Source: Miscanthus floridulus (Eukaryota > Streptophyta > Magnoliopsida > Poales > Poaceae). From it: a stretch of DNA of 64,000 bases. A program made the position numbers and the translations under genes. How positions within the stretch are numbered: the stretch's first letter is position 1; each line of letters opens with the position of its first letter. This document shows positions 23,525-32,891 of the stretch, in pieces. Where the stretch lies: positions 107,185,158 to 107,249,157 of the forward strand of contig NC_089587.1 in assembly GCF_019320115.1 (NCBI RefSeq), read 5' to 3'. The notes beneath the pieces are model-generated. The model worked only from the letters and a program-made list of their open reading frames with translations, made no database searches and had not been told where the DNA came from.

Positions 23525-24260
23525 TAGGTGCGCAAGCTTCGCCTCACCCGACCTCTGGGGGAGGGCTCCACCTCGCTCGACCCCTACGGGAGCGCTCCAC
23601 CTCGCCCAACACCGAGACCGCGGGCTCTGCCTCTCCCGACACCAAGGCCATGGACTCTGCCTCGCATGATCCCTGGGGGAGGGCTTTGCCTCGCTTGACC
23701 CCTAGTGGAGGGCTCCACCTCGCCCAACCCCTGGGGGAGGGCTCTGCCTCACCCGACACCGAGGCCATAGGTTCTGCCTCGCCCAACCCTGAGGTCACAG
23801 TCTCCGCATCGCTCGACCTCTTAGGGCAGGCTTTGCCTCGCCCGACACCAAGGCCACGAGCTCCGTCTTGCCCAACCTCTAGGGGAGGGCTCCACCTCAC
23901 CCGACCCCGAGGTCACGGGCTCCGCCTCACCCGACCCTAAGGCCACGATCTCCGCCTCGCCCAACCCCAAGATCATGGGCTCCGCCTTGCCTGACCCCGA
24001 GGCCGCAGGCTCTGCCTCGCCCAACCCCAAGGTCACAGGATCCGCCTCGCCCAACCTCTTGGGCTAGGCTTCGCCTTGCCCGACCCTGAGGTCATGGGCT
24101 CCACCTCACTTGACCTTGAGGCCGCAGGCTCCGCCTCGCTCGACCCCAAGGTCACTTGCTCCGCCTCGCCTGACCTCTAGGGATATGCTCCGCCTCGCCC
24201 GACCCCAAGGCTGCGATCTCTGCCTCGCCCGACCCCTCAGGTGCGAGCTCCATCTCACCT
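23525..24260 (+). repeat. Expanded minisatellite in the 3' LTR of element C
   Basis: About two dozen imperfect units of about 30-33 bp with the GGCTCYGCCTCGCCCGACC core, roughly twice the length of the 5' LTR array. Unit types GACCCCGAGGTCAC and GACCTCTAGGGGAGG are interspersed. Confidence 0.85.
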
Positions 24261-24692
24261 GATGGGGTCCCATACCGCCGCCAAGCATTCTAGGTCCAAG
24301 CGTTTGGGCCTGGGTTAAAACTCTGATGCTAAGGAAGAGACTGGCATACCCCGGTGTAACCCGTGACCATGATGGGCCATGCCTAGGGATTCACATCAGG
24401 AACATCGTTGGGCGTACTGGAGCTGTTCCGTCTAATCCTCGTACGAACACTGACAGGCACGTCGGTTCACCACGATGTCCGCCAGGACAGAGTGGAGCGT
24501 CGTGACCGGCAGACGATACCTACGCATGGCACCAGTGATGGACAAGACCATGACGTGGCACCATCCCTATTGACATCTATAGTGTGGGCAGGACCCGCAT
24601 GAAGGAGAAGAAGGACCTGGTGACCCTGAGGGCCTTTGGCTCTTTCTCTCATTCTTCTCTTTCCCTCCGTTGTAACCCGTGCTTTCCCTTGG

Positions 24693-24703
24693 CCTATAAA
24701 AGG
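24693..24703 (+). promoter_or_regulatory. TATA box of the element C 3' LTR
   Basis: CCTATAAAAGG, conserved in all LTR copies. In the 3' LTR it could drive transcription into downstream sequence. Confidence 0.6.
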
Positions 24704-25062
24704 AAAAGCAGGGCACCCCACGAAGGACATCGCATCGATCCAGGCCAGGCCTGATCGAACCATCATGAACCCATCAAACCTCAAACCGATCATAGCACAA
24801 CTCAAGCACACGGTCGAGCAACAACCGAGCTCTCGACACTCGTTGATTCTTTCCATCAGAGACTTGGGACCCGTTCCTCTCTCGCCCGTTTGTAACCCCT
24901 ATTGCAAATTTTCCGTGCTAGTAATACGAGCAGCAGCGACGAACTGGACGTAGGGACGTTCTGCCTGAACCAGTATAAACCTCATGTCCTCTAAGCACAC
25001 CATCCGAGCCAGACGCGCAATACTAAAAATTTACTCGTTGGTGGTAACTCAAAACACCAACA

Positions 25063-25067
25063 CCTAG
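25063..25067. repeat. Target-site duplication, right side of element C
   Basis: CCTAG, identical to 6968-6972. The same CCTAG follows the LTR copies at 32173 and 39092, confirming that those were copied together with their flank. Confidence 0.9.
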
Positions 25068-25781
25068 CGGCCCTAACTTGTTAGACGAACCTTTGAAAGA
25101 CTTCATAGTGAACCCTGCCAACCTTTCTAGGTTGTGGGTCAAGAGGCTAGCTACCTCGGGCGAAAGGGTAAATCACGGCTCATGGTGAAAGTGTACAACC
25201 TCTGCAGAGTGTAAAACTGGTATATCAGCCATGCTCACGGTCACGAGCGGCCTTGGAACTCTTACGGAATAGATGATTATTAATGGATAATTAATTGTTT
25301 ATGTTATTCATTATTTATGTTTACCTGATCATGTGTTTATATGGGCTTACGATAAATTTGATGCTACTCAATTGTTAAAATTATGACTTATTAAAAGCTA
25401 ATCGCAGTAAACCAGTGTCAACCTTTTGAGCCTCATGAACCCCATGTTATATTTGCTGAGTACAACATGTGCTCACCCTTGCTATTTCCCCCACACCTCA
25501 GTCTGTAGTAAAGTTGCTCAGAAGATTGACGAGGACACAAAGGAGTTCCCAGAAGATTGATATGAGTGCTAGGCGTATGTTACCCTTGTCAGCCGTCCCT
25601 GTGAAGAATGAAGTCTGAAGATTAGTTTCCGTTCCGCTATACTATGATGCAAGTGTTAATTATAAGTATGTTTCCGCTATATAATATTATTTCTGATATC
25701 TTCTATTCTGTTATTGTATGTGTGGACTTTTTGGGAACACATATGACGAACCTGGTTTTGTCTTTAAAACTGGGTGTGACA
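25068..25781 (+). repeat. 3' LTR of element B, second segment
   Basis: Continues the LTR interrupted at 6972 and ends GGGTGTGACA. Its last 440 bp match the 5' LTR end at 3818-4258. It is related in reverse to 56961-57680. Copies are at 32178-32891 and 39097-39797. Confidence 0.85.
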
Positions 25782-27939
25782 ACTTCAAACTATAATTTGG
25801 AACCCATGAAGGGGGTAATTATAAACTAATAAATACTGAGACCCGTGACAATAAAATTCTAACAAAAAAAAATGAACACCCTCTATTTCTTATAAGCCGT
25901 ATTAGCATTTGAGAAAAAATTTAAAGATATACTTTCACAATTATTTTATCTTATTACAGTATGTTACCAATTACTCAAAAACCATGTCTTTCAGAAAGAC
26001 ATGTGAAATAGGAATATGTTAGTGCGCTCATCTTCTGTTTATCGTGGAAGTCTGGTCGTTCTTCATCGCTGCCTCATTTGGACTGACTCATGTGCAAAAC
26101 ACAGTGCGCTGCCTAGTTTGGACTGACTCATATCCAAAACAATGTGCAATCCGACTTGATTTATGGATGGTCGAGGAAGGGAGGAGGAAGAAGGAAAACA
26201 CGGGAAAATGAATGCAGAGATTTGGATGGCATCATCCATCATGGTTTACTTTGATGGGATACTTGTGAAAAGAAAAAACCGGAGAAACCTTTCAACAAAT
26301 GACTCGTCATTGCTGTAGTTTGGCTGCTTTTCCTTATCAAGGAGCTAGGATGTTCCATAGTTTAGGATTGCTCTCGCTTGCCGGATTAATGGCTAATTTT
26401 AAACTTTCTTGTTCTATTCTTAAGCTGGTGGCCGAGGTCAAGCTCCCCTTTTGAATTTGTGTTTTCTTGTGGAGGTCGGTGTTAAATTCCTGCTCTTGTC
26501 CGGTGCCTTTGTGCGCTTGGGTTTGTCAAGGCGTGGAGCACTGGAGTCGTGCCTTGGAGTGAATGATCTTTTCATTTTCTCCGCGGTCCTTGTCACCATT
26601 GTGTATTTATACTCCAACTATCTGTGACGAGCGCTTTACGTTGCCGATTCTTCTCCCTGACAATTTTCCATTCAAAATCCTCTTATCACATGATATTTTT
26701 CGGAAGACTACTCTTCTACACATGCATGGACAAAAGTAAGTCCCCTTTAGATAACCGGAATTCATTTTCACACCATATTGCAGAAATGGCCATCACAGCG
26801 GTCCGTACCCCTCCAGAATCAAGAAGTGTGTAATTACGAATCAAGGCCTATTTGGAGGGACACGGTGCAGCTTTCGCTTCGGTTCCGGTACTATAGTAGA
26901 GCTGTTTTATTCTACGCTGGAGTGCGCTACAGTATGGTAAACTATATGTGCTTCGACTTGGGTGTACATCAGGTATGCAAAGATCTCCACCTCCACCTGA
27001 TCCACCTGGATTTTCCCCAAGATCTTTGTTGTTTGAACCAACTTTGGAGTAGGCGCAATCCCCATTTTCGACCATAATAATTAATCTTATTTTCCACATA
27101 GTTTATTTTTTTAGACTCTGTTGCACCCTAACATCCAGCTGAAATATACCGTAGAACATTGACATTGACAGCCTGTTCGCTTGCTCGTAAACGATCGTAA
27201 ATTTCTAGCCGGGAACTGTGTTTTTCTCTCACACCAAACCAGCCAGCAGTAAATAATCCACGATCGTTTACGGCCTCCCGAACAGGCTCAGACGATCAGA
27301 CGACTCCAAGAGGCACTATGGTTCCTCGAAGTCCCCCGTCAATATTAAAAATATACAATCTGCAACACCCTGGCCCATTAGAATCGTGTAGTAGTTATGT
27401 TGTTGGCCCATGCCGCATGTGTGGCTATAGTTAATGGGTTTAATACCACATTAGAAGTTTAGAAGGGTTAGGGCCAGCTTATAATCCTTGTCGTTCTAAA
27501 TAAGCACCTCCAGGTTAACCCTTTTACATAAAGCAAGAACAAAAATATAAGAGAGACGCTACACATATCCTTGTCATTCCAAATAAGCAATCCTTGTCAT
27601 TCCAAATAAGCACCTTCATCGTTGTCAGTCACCAACAGAAGGCACATGCCACCTTAAGCTCTGGTGCTCACCTTCACAGCAGCACCAGAGTTTTTTTGGT
27701 GCACACAGAAAACGGCCAACAACATTCGCACACAGAAAACGGCTAACAACATTCAGACCAGGTGCCACCCCACCTTAAGAGCACTAGAGTTTTTTTTTGG
27801 TACGGTGCACACAGAAAACAGCTAGCAACATTCAGACCAGGTGCCGACCAGGTGCCACCCCCACTAGGGCACCAGACTCATCTAGTGGGGTGGAAACCCT
27901 CCAAACAACCTTCTCTCACACTACCCCAGATCAGGACAA
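25782..27939. other. Anonymous flank between element B and the CACTA arm (unit 1)
   Basis: About 2.2 kb with no coding motif I recognise. Short frames (for example 26778-27077) have no features of a gene. A small repeat of GCACACAGAAAACGGC-containing units lies near 27700-27840 and is expanded in unit 2. Compared with unit 2 this copy has an extra MITE and about 130 bp more near 27520-27650. Confidence 0.6.
27171..27287 (+). mobile_element. MITE present only in tandem unit 1
   Basis: A 117-bp insertion begins GCCTGTTCGCTTG and ends with the inverted CGAACAGGC; an inner pair, ACGATCGTAAA and CACGATCGTTTACG, is also inverted. The equivalent site in unit 2 (about 34265-34275) is empty. Its interior TGTTTTTCTCTCACACCAAACCAGCC also occurs in the MITE at 53165-53316, so the two are one family. 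The target duplication is unclear, perhaps a decayed 3 bp. Confidence 0.7.
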
Positions 27940-28430
27940 TACTGTCGGTTCAAAACAACCCATCACTCTCGGATTTTGAACCGGCACAACCATACCAGCA
28001 GTAATGAGGGTCAGGTATCACTGTCGGTTCCAACAAACCGGCAGTGTTCTTCAACTTCACTGCCGGTTCTTTACACAACCCGACAGAGTTCAGTTCCACC
28101 AACACTGTCGGTTCATGAGATCACCCGGCAGTGTAACCTCGAACATCACTGTCGGTTTGTGTTTTAACCAGCAGTGTCGTCGTAACTAGCACTATTGGTT
28201 TGTGACAAGACCCGGCAGTGATGGCTAAGCCAACGCTACCGGTTTGTGGCTCAAGCCGGTAGTGCCATTTTGGCCATCACTGCCGGCAGTGATGGTTACG
28301 TCAACACTACCGGTTTGTGCAAGACTCGACAGTGATGGCTAAGAAAACGCTGCCGGTTTGTGGCTCAGGCCGACAGTGCCATCTTGGCTATCACTGCCAG
28401 TTTGTTACTAACCGGCGGTGATGGCCCGTT
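27940..28430 (+). repeat. CACTA sub-terminal repeats, left side (unit 1)
   Basis: At least a dozen copies of CACTGYCGGTTTGTG and its inverse ACCGGCAGTGATGG in both directions. Such arrays are the transposase-binding regions of CACTA elements. Matching repeats close the element at 46709-47175. Confidence 0.75.
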
Positions 28431-29400
28431 CGCATTTTATTGTTTTATAATTTATTTTAATTTATATTTTTTCGTGGAATCAGGTTTCGCTTTATATACG
28501 CTACGTAGACGACAGGTCCATCAATATTAAATATTACAAATATTACGGTTACAGTTCAAATGTTCTTATCAAGATCTCGATCCCTCAAAATAAAAAAGAA
28601 ATTATTCGATAAGATAAAGCATGCTTCTCGGACTCTAACAATAATCTAGCGAGCCGCTCTGGGTCATACTGGTCCTTGAACTTCACGGATTGTGCAATGG
28701 AAAATACTTCATCTTTTTCCAACACCTCGACTAAGATGAATTTTGCCGGCTCCGATTGCAGTGCGACGATCTCCATATCTAACAGCCTTTCGTGGTTATA
28801 TTTTTTGCGCTGTCGTTCAAAAAAGTTGATATCCAAAGAGGAATCAGTAAATCATTTTTGTTGAATTATTAATAGACATAAATGAAATGGGGATTATACA
28901 CACCAACTTATCTGCTTCTTCCGATTTACCGCCGATGTAGCGAAGCATTGCCCACATTACATAAAGCCCGCATTCATTGTTTCTCGCCGGCTGTTTTAGG
29001 TACTTCCCCTCCATTTCGACAACCTTGAATGGGACCTGCGTCCCACCGATATGTCTTCTTCGAACACCGTGCAACATTAAAAGGAGAAACATTAGAAAGC
29101 GGTATGTGTGATTAGAAAATAATATGTTATTAGGATCGCTTACTAATTCAGCACTATCACCAGTGCATCTAGATGATGAAATGGTTTTTTCTTCGAGTCC
29201 CACACTTCGATCAGATTTTTAGCAAGATTGACACAAATGAAGACGAAATGGTTGTTGTAATCATAGAATCCTAATTATCGAATAATCTTAACGAAAAAAG
29301 AAGCAAAAAATTAAAAGTCGAGAACACATACTCGCAGTTGTAGGCTAGAAGTATGTGAGTTTTGTTCTTCATCTTGAATTCATCGAAAACAACAATCAAT
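27940..29400 (+). mobile_element. CACTA element, left arm (unit 1 copy)
   Basis: Starts at a decayed CACTG terminus (TACTGTCGGTTCAAAA) and consists of sub-terminal repeats followed by the 3' end of the Ulp1-like gene on the minus strand. It is cut at the tandem junction, so it is a fragment. The complete body continues only from unit 3. Confidence 0.7.
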
Positions 29401-29483
29401 CTCGCAGTTGTGCGGAGAAGACCACGACAGACAAGGCCCTCCATGCACTGGAAGGTCATGTCGGAACAGCACCACGAATCCAT
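28585..29483 (-). pseudogene. Chimeric Tat-antisense-ORF / Ulp1-like protease gene, unit 1
   Basis: The frame starting at 29483 gives about 25 residues of the element C antisense ORF (MDSWCCSDMTFQCMEGL...LLRT) and then, in the same frame, TARLIVVFDEFKMKNKTHILLAYNCE from the CACTA Ulp1-like gene. Downstream on the minus strand, in separate exon-like blocks, the C48 cysteine peptidase core is readable: NNHFVFICVNLA (His codon 29248-29250), IEVWDSKKK (Asp 29197-29199), LKQPARNNECGLYVMWAML (Cys 28970-28972), then a C-terminal KFKDQYDPERLARLLLES tail. Ulp1-type enzymes process SUMO. A GTATGT donor follows AYNCE, but the reading phase at the next plausible acceptor does not match, so an active protein is doubtful. 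Confidence 0.6.
29401..29411. other. Tandem junction 1-2 with templated filler
   Basis: CTCGCAGTTGT joins the Ulp1 sequence (AATCAATCTC) to the antisense-ORF sequence (TGTGCGGAG). The same 11 bases occur 70 bp to the left, at 29331-29341, so the filler looks copied. The junction is identical in junction 2-3. Confidence 0.75.
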
Positions 29484-30562
29484 TGGAGGTGGGGGCTAAT
29501 GGATGCAAGCTTAGCGGCGGCGAAGATGCGAGGGCAGGAAACATAAGTGATTGGCGGCGGTGGTCGTGGCTGTGCAGGCAAGGATGCAAGGTATGGAACC
29601 CAGGGTCTAACTCTTTGGTTTTATTGGGGCGATGGGTGTGAGAAAACCAATCGCCCGCCTAGATCTCTGTGCCCGCCACGATCTACCACCACGTCTCACC
29701 GCGGGGCATGTGCACGCAACGTGTGTCCGTTCCCTCAGAAAACTCGCCGGGTGTTTCGCCTTCCTAGATGGACCACGACCCGTCACAGGTAAAAGGAATA
29801 CGGAGCTAAAAATGCTCCTACGTCCCATCTAGGCCCAGGAGTTCGAAGGTTGGCCCATCAATGGATTCGACAACCGCTCCGGGCACCCTAAGAGCGAGGG
29901 GTGGAATGGGATGGGCCCGGTAGTGGCCATCACTCGGGCGCACGAGTGCCGCGGGCATCTCAGCCCATGTTTGAGTCTTGGCCGGATATGATCCATGGTT
30001 TTTCCTCGAAGAAAGACAGATAGCCCTCGGGTCCAGTCGAACAGACTCGAGAACTATATGGATTGACCGCTGAGAATTTGGTGTCAGTCACCAGCTGACC
30101 CAAGTTGGATTCCCACAAACGGGATGTCGGGGCCCCACTCGAATTAACCCATTAACAGCTCACCGAGCACCATGGCTTGACCATAGACCATAGAGGAAAA
30201 TCATGGCACGGCTCAACCCCTCTGGTTGTGAAAACCGCAGATGGGGTGACTATCCCAAAGACGAGCCGACCCTAGACCGGACCCCCGCTACACATGGGGG
30301 CTCGAGGAAAGTTGGACTTGAACGAAGACCGAACACACGGTCGTCGAACAACAGACCCCCATAGGGGTCGAAATGAGGAAAGACCTTTTCTGACCCACCA
30401 AATCTCATGGCTATACCCCCGAGGGGTCCGATCTCGACGAAAGGGAATCACCGTCCCTAGGTCGCGCTGTAGGCAACAAAAAAAGGCCAACGCCCTCAGA
30501 GTCCTCCCATTTAGAAAAGTCTCTGAAGGAGTATTCTACTCCTCCATAGGCTCAAGGGCTAC
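29484..30562 (+). other. Copy of the element C spacer (unit 2)
   Basis: Aligns with 22351-23421, about 95% by eye. It lies upstream of the chimeric ORF on the minus strand and would include whatever promoter the antisense ORF had. No coding motif is seen. Confidence 0.65.
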
Positions 30563-32172
30563 TGTCGGGGACCAATACTAGGGTATCCAAAGAGGATGAG
30601 CTAATGACCATCAACATTGATTCATCCGAGCTATCAAGAGCATGACTACAACTCCAACCGACCCTCAGGCGCGCAAGCTCTGCCTTACCCGACCTCTGGG
30701 GGAGGGCTCCACCTCGCTCGACCCCTATGGGAGCGCTCCGCCTCGCCCGACACCAAGACCACGGGATCTACCTCGCCCGACACCAAGGCCACGGACTACG
30801 CCTCGCCTGGCCCTTGGGGGAGGGCTCCGCCTCGCCCAACCCCTGGGGGAGGGCTCTGCCTTGCTCGACCCCTATGGGAGGGCTCCACCTCACCCGACAC
30901 CGAGACCATGGGGTTCGCCTCGCCTGACCCTGAGGTTGCGGTCTCCGCCTCGCTCGACCTCTTGGGGCAGGCACCGCGTCTCCCGACACCAAGGCTGCGG
31001 GCTCCGTCTTGCCTGACCTCAGGGGGAGGGCTCCGCCTCACCCAACTCTGAGGTCATGGGCTCCGCCTCACCTGACCCTAAGGTCACGATCTCTGCCTCG
31101 CCCGACCTCTAGGGACAGGCTCTGCCTCGCCTGACCCCGAGGTCATGGGCTCCACCTCGCCCAACCTCTTGGGCTAGGCTTCGCCTCGCCCGACCTTAAG
31201 GTCACGGGCTCCACCTCACCCGACCTCGAGGTTGCATGCCCCGCCTCGCCCAACCCCAAGGTCACTTGCTCCGCCTCACCTGACCTCTGGGGAGAGGCTC
31301 CACCTTGCCTGACCCTGAGGCTGCAATCTCTGCCTCCCCTGACCCCTCGGGTGCGGGCTCCGTCTCGCCCGATGGGGTCCCATACCACCGCCAAGCATTC
31401 TAGGTCCAAGCGTTTGGGCCTGGGTTAAAACTCGGATGCTAAGGAAGAGACCGGCACGCCCCAGTGTAACCCGTGACCATGATGGGCCATGCCTAGGGAT
31501 TCACATCAGGAACAGCATTGGGCGTACCGGTGCTGTTCCGCCTAATCCTCGTACGAACACTGACAGGCACATCGGTTCACCACGATGTCCGCCAGGACAG
31601 AGTGGAGCATCGTGACCGGCAGACGATACCTACACATGGCGCCAGTGATGGACAAGACCATGACGTGGCACCATCCCTATTGACATCTATAGTGTGGGCA
31701 GGACCCGCATGAAGGAGAAGAAGGACCTAGTGACCCTGAGGGCCTTTGGCTCTTTCTCTCATTCTTCTCTTTCCCTCCGTTGTAACCCGTGCTTTCCCTT
31801 GGCCTATAAAAGGAAAAGCAGGGCACCCCACGAAGGACATCGTATCGATCCAGGCCAGGCCTGATCGAACCATCATGAACCCATCAAACCTCAAACCGAT
31901 CATAGCACAACTCAAGCACACGGTCGAGCAACAACCGAGCTCTCGACACTCGTTGATTCTTTCCATCAGAGACTTGGGACCCGTTCCTCTCTCGCCCGTT
32001 TGTAACCCCTATTGCAAATTTTCCGTGCTAGTAATACGAGCAGCAGCGACGAACTGGACGTAGGGACATTCTGCCCGAACCAGTATAAACCTCATGTCCT
32101 CTAAGCACACCATCCGAGCCAGACGCACAATACTAAAAATTTACTCGTTGGTGGTAACTCAAAACACCAACA
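30563..32172 (+). repeat. Element C 3' LTR copy in unit 2
   Basis: TGTCGGGGACC to ACACCAACA, 1610 bp, with the minisatellite at about 30655-31375 and a TATA box near 31803. It is followed by CCTAG. Frames such as 30617-31051 are read-through of the minisatellite. Confidence 0.88.
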
Positions 32173-32891
32173 CCTAGCGGCCCTAACTTGTTAGACGAAC
32201 CTTTGAAAGACTTCATAGTGAACCCTGTCAACCTTCCTAGGTTGTGGGTCAAGAGGCTAGCTACCTCGGGCGAAAGGGTAAATCACGGCTCATGGTGAAA
32301 GTGTACAACCTCTGCAGAGTGTAAAACTAGTATATTAGCCATGCTCACGGTCACGAGCGGCCTTGGAACTCTTACGGAATAGATGATTATTAATGGATAA
32401 TTAATTGTTTATGTTATTCATTATTTATGTTTACCTGATCATGTGTTTATATGGGCTTACGATAAATTTGATGCTACTCAATTGTTAAAATTATGACTTA
32501 TTAAAAGCTAATCGCAGTAAACCAGTGTCAACCTTTTGAGCCTCATGAACCCCATGTTATATTTGCTGAGTACAACATGTGCTCACCCTTGCTATTTCCC
32601 CCACACCTCAGTCTGTAGTAAAGTTGCTCAGAAGATTGACGAGGACACAAAGGAGTTCCCAGAAGATTGATAGGAGTGCTAGGCGTATGTTACCCTTGTC
32701 AGCCGTCCCTGTGAAGAATGAAGTCTGAAGATTAGTTTCCGTTCCGCTATACTATGATGCAAGTGTTAATTATAAGTATGTTTCCGCTATATAATATTGT
32801 TTCTGATATCTTCTATTCTGTTATTGTATGTGTGGACTTTCTGGGAACACATATGACGAACCTGGTTTTGTCTTTAAAACTGGGTATGACA
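32173..32891 (+). repeat. Element B LTR end, copy in unit 2
   Basis: Almost identical to 25063-25781, ending GGGTATGACA. Only a handful of differences are visible over 700 bp. Confidence 0.88.

Larger units (their letters stand above)
6973..25062 (+). mobile_element. Element C: complete but decayed Tat-lineage Ty3/gypsy retrotransposon
   Basis: This 18.1 kb element has two LTRs (6973-8256 and 23422-25062), gag, protease, RT, RNase H and integrase in gypsy order, a long noncoding block, then an ORF on the opposite strand before the 3' LTR. An extra antisense ORF downstream of integrase and an additional archaeal-type RNase H are known traits of the Tat lineage. A 5-bp CCTAG duplication flanks it. 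It sits in the 3' LTR of element B. A different family's solo LTR interrupts integrase. Many stops and frameshifts make it non-autonomous now. Confidence 0.9.
23422..25062 (+). repeat. 3' LTR of element C
   Basis: TGTCGGGGACC to ACACCAACA, 1641 bp, followed by the CCTAG duplication. It carries the minisatellite at 23525-24260 and a TATA box at 24693-24703. Two further copies at 30563-32172 and 37421-39091 arose by tandem duplication of the segment, not by new insertions, because they keep the same flanks. Confidence 0.9.
3818..25781 (+). mobile_element. Element B: long-LTR gypsy-type element (Tekay/Del-like), short internal region, split by element C
   Basis: B consists of the end of a 5' LTR (3818-4258), a primer-binding site, an internal region of only about 690 bp, a polypurine tract and a 3' LTR from 4950. 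The 3' LTR is interrupted at 6972 by element C and resumes at 25068, ending in GTGTGACA at 25781. The reconstructed 3' LTR is about 2.7 kb. Long LTRs, a TGTYACACCCC start and an initiator-Met primer site fit the Tekay/Del branch of chromovirus-type gypsy elements, but no coding domain is left to confirm this. A relative lies in reverse at 56961-64000. Confidence 0.75.
22276..29408 (+). repeat. Tandem unit 1 of a triplicated segment
   Basis: The sequence from TGTGCGGAGAAG at 22276 to the junction at about 29408 is repeated at 29409-36273 and, with a deletion, at 36274-41483. Order inside: antisense-ORF start, spacer, element C 3' LTR, end of element B LTR, anonymous flank, CACTA left arm, Ulp1-like exons. 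Unit 1 still joins the rest of element C on its left, so it marks the left breakpoint. It alone has a MITE at 27171-27287. Confidence 0.9.

Noticed and set aside
26778..27077. 99-residue frame repeated at 33883-34182
   Set aside because: Repeated only because the segment is duplicated; no domain, and opposite-strand frames are equally open.
28585..29483. Viral cysteine protease
   Set aside because: Context of CACTA sub-terminal repeats and Transposase_24-like sequence points to a transposon Ulp1-type gene.
30617..31051. Long proline/arginine-rich frames on both strands over the LTR arrays (also 7208-7549, 23544-23940, 30796-31041)
   Set aside because: Open only because the minisatellite unit lacks stops; several frames and both strands are open at once.
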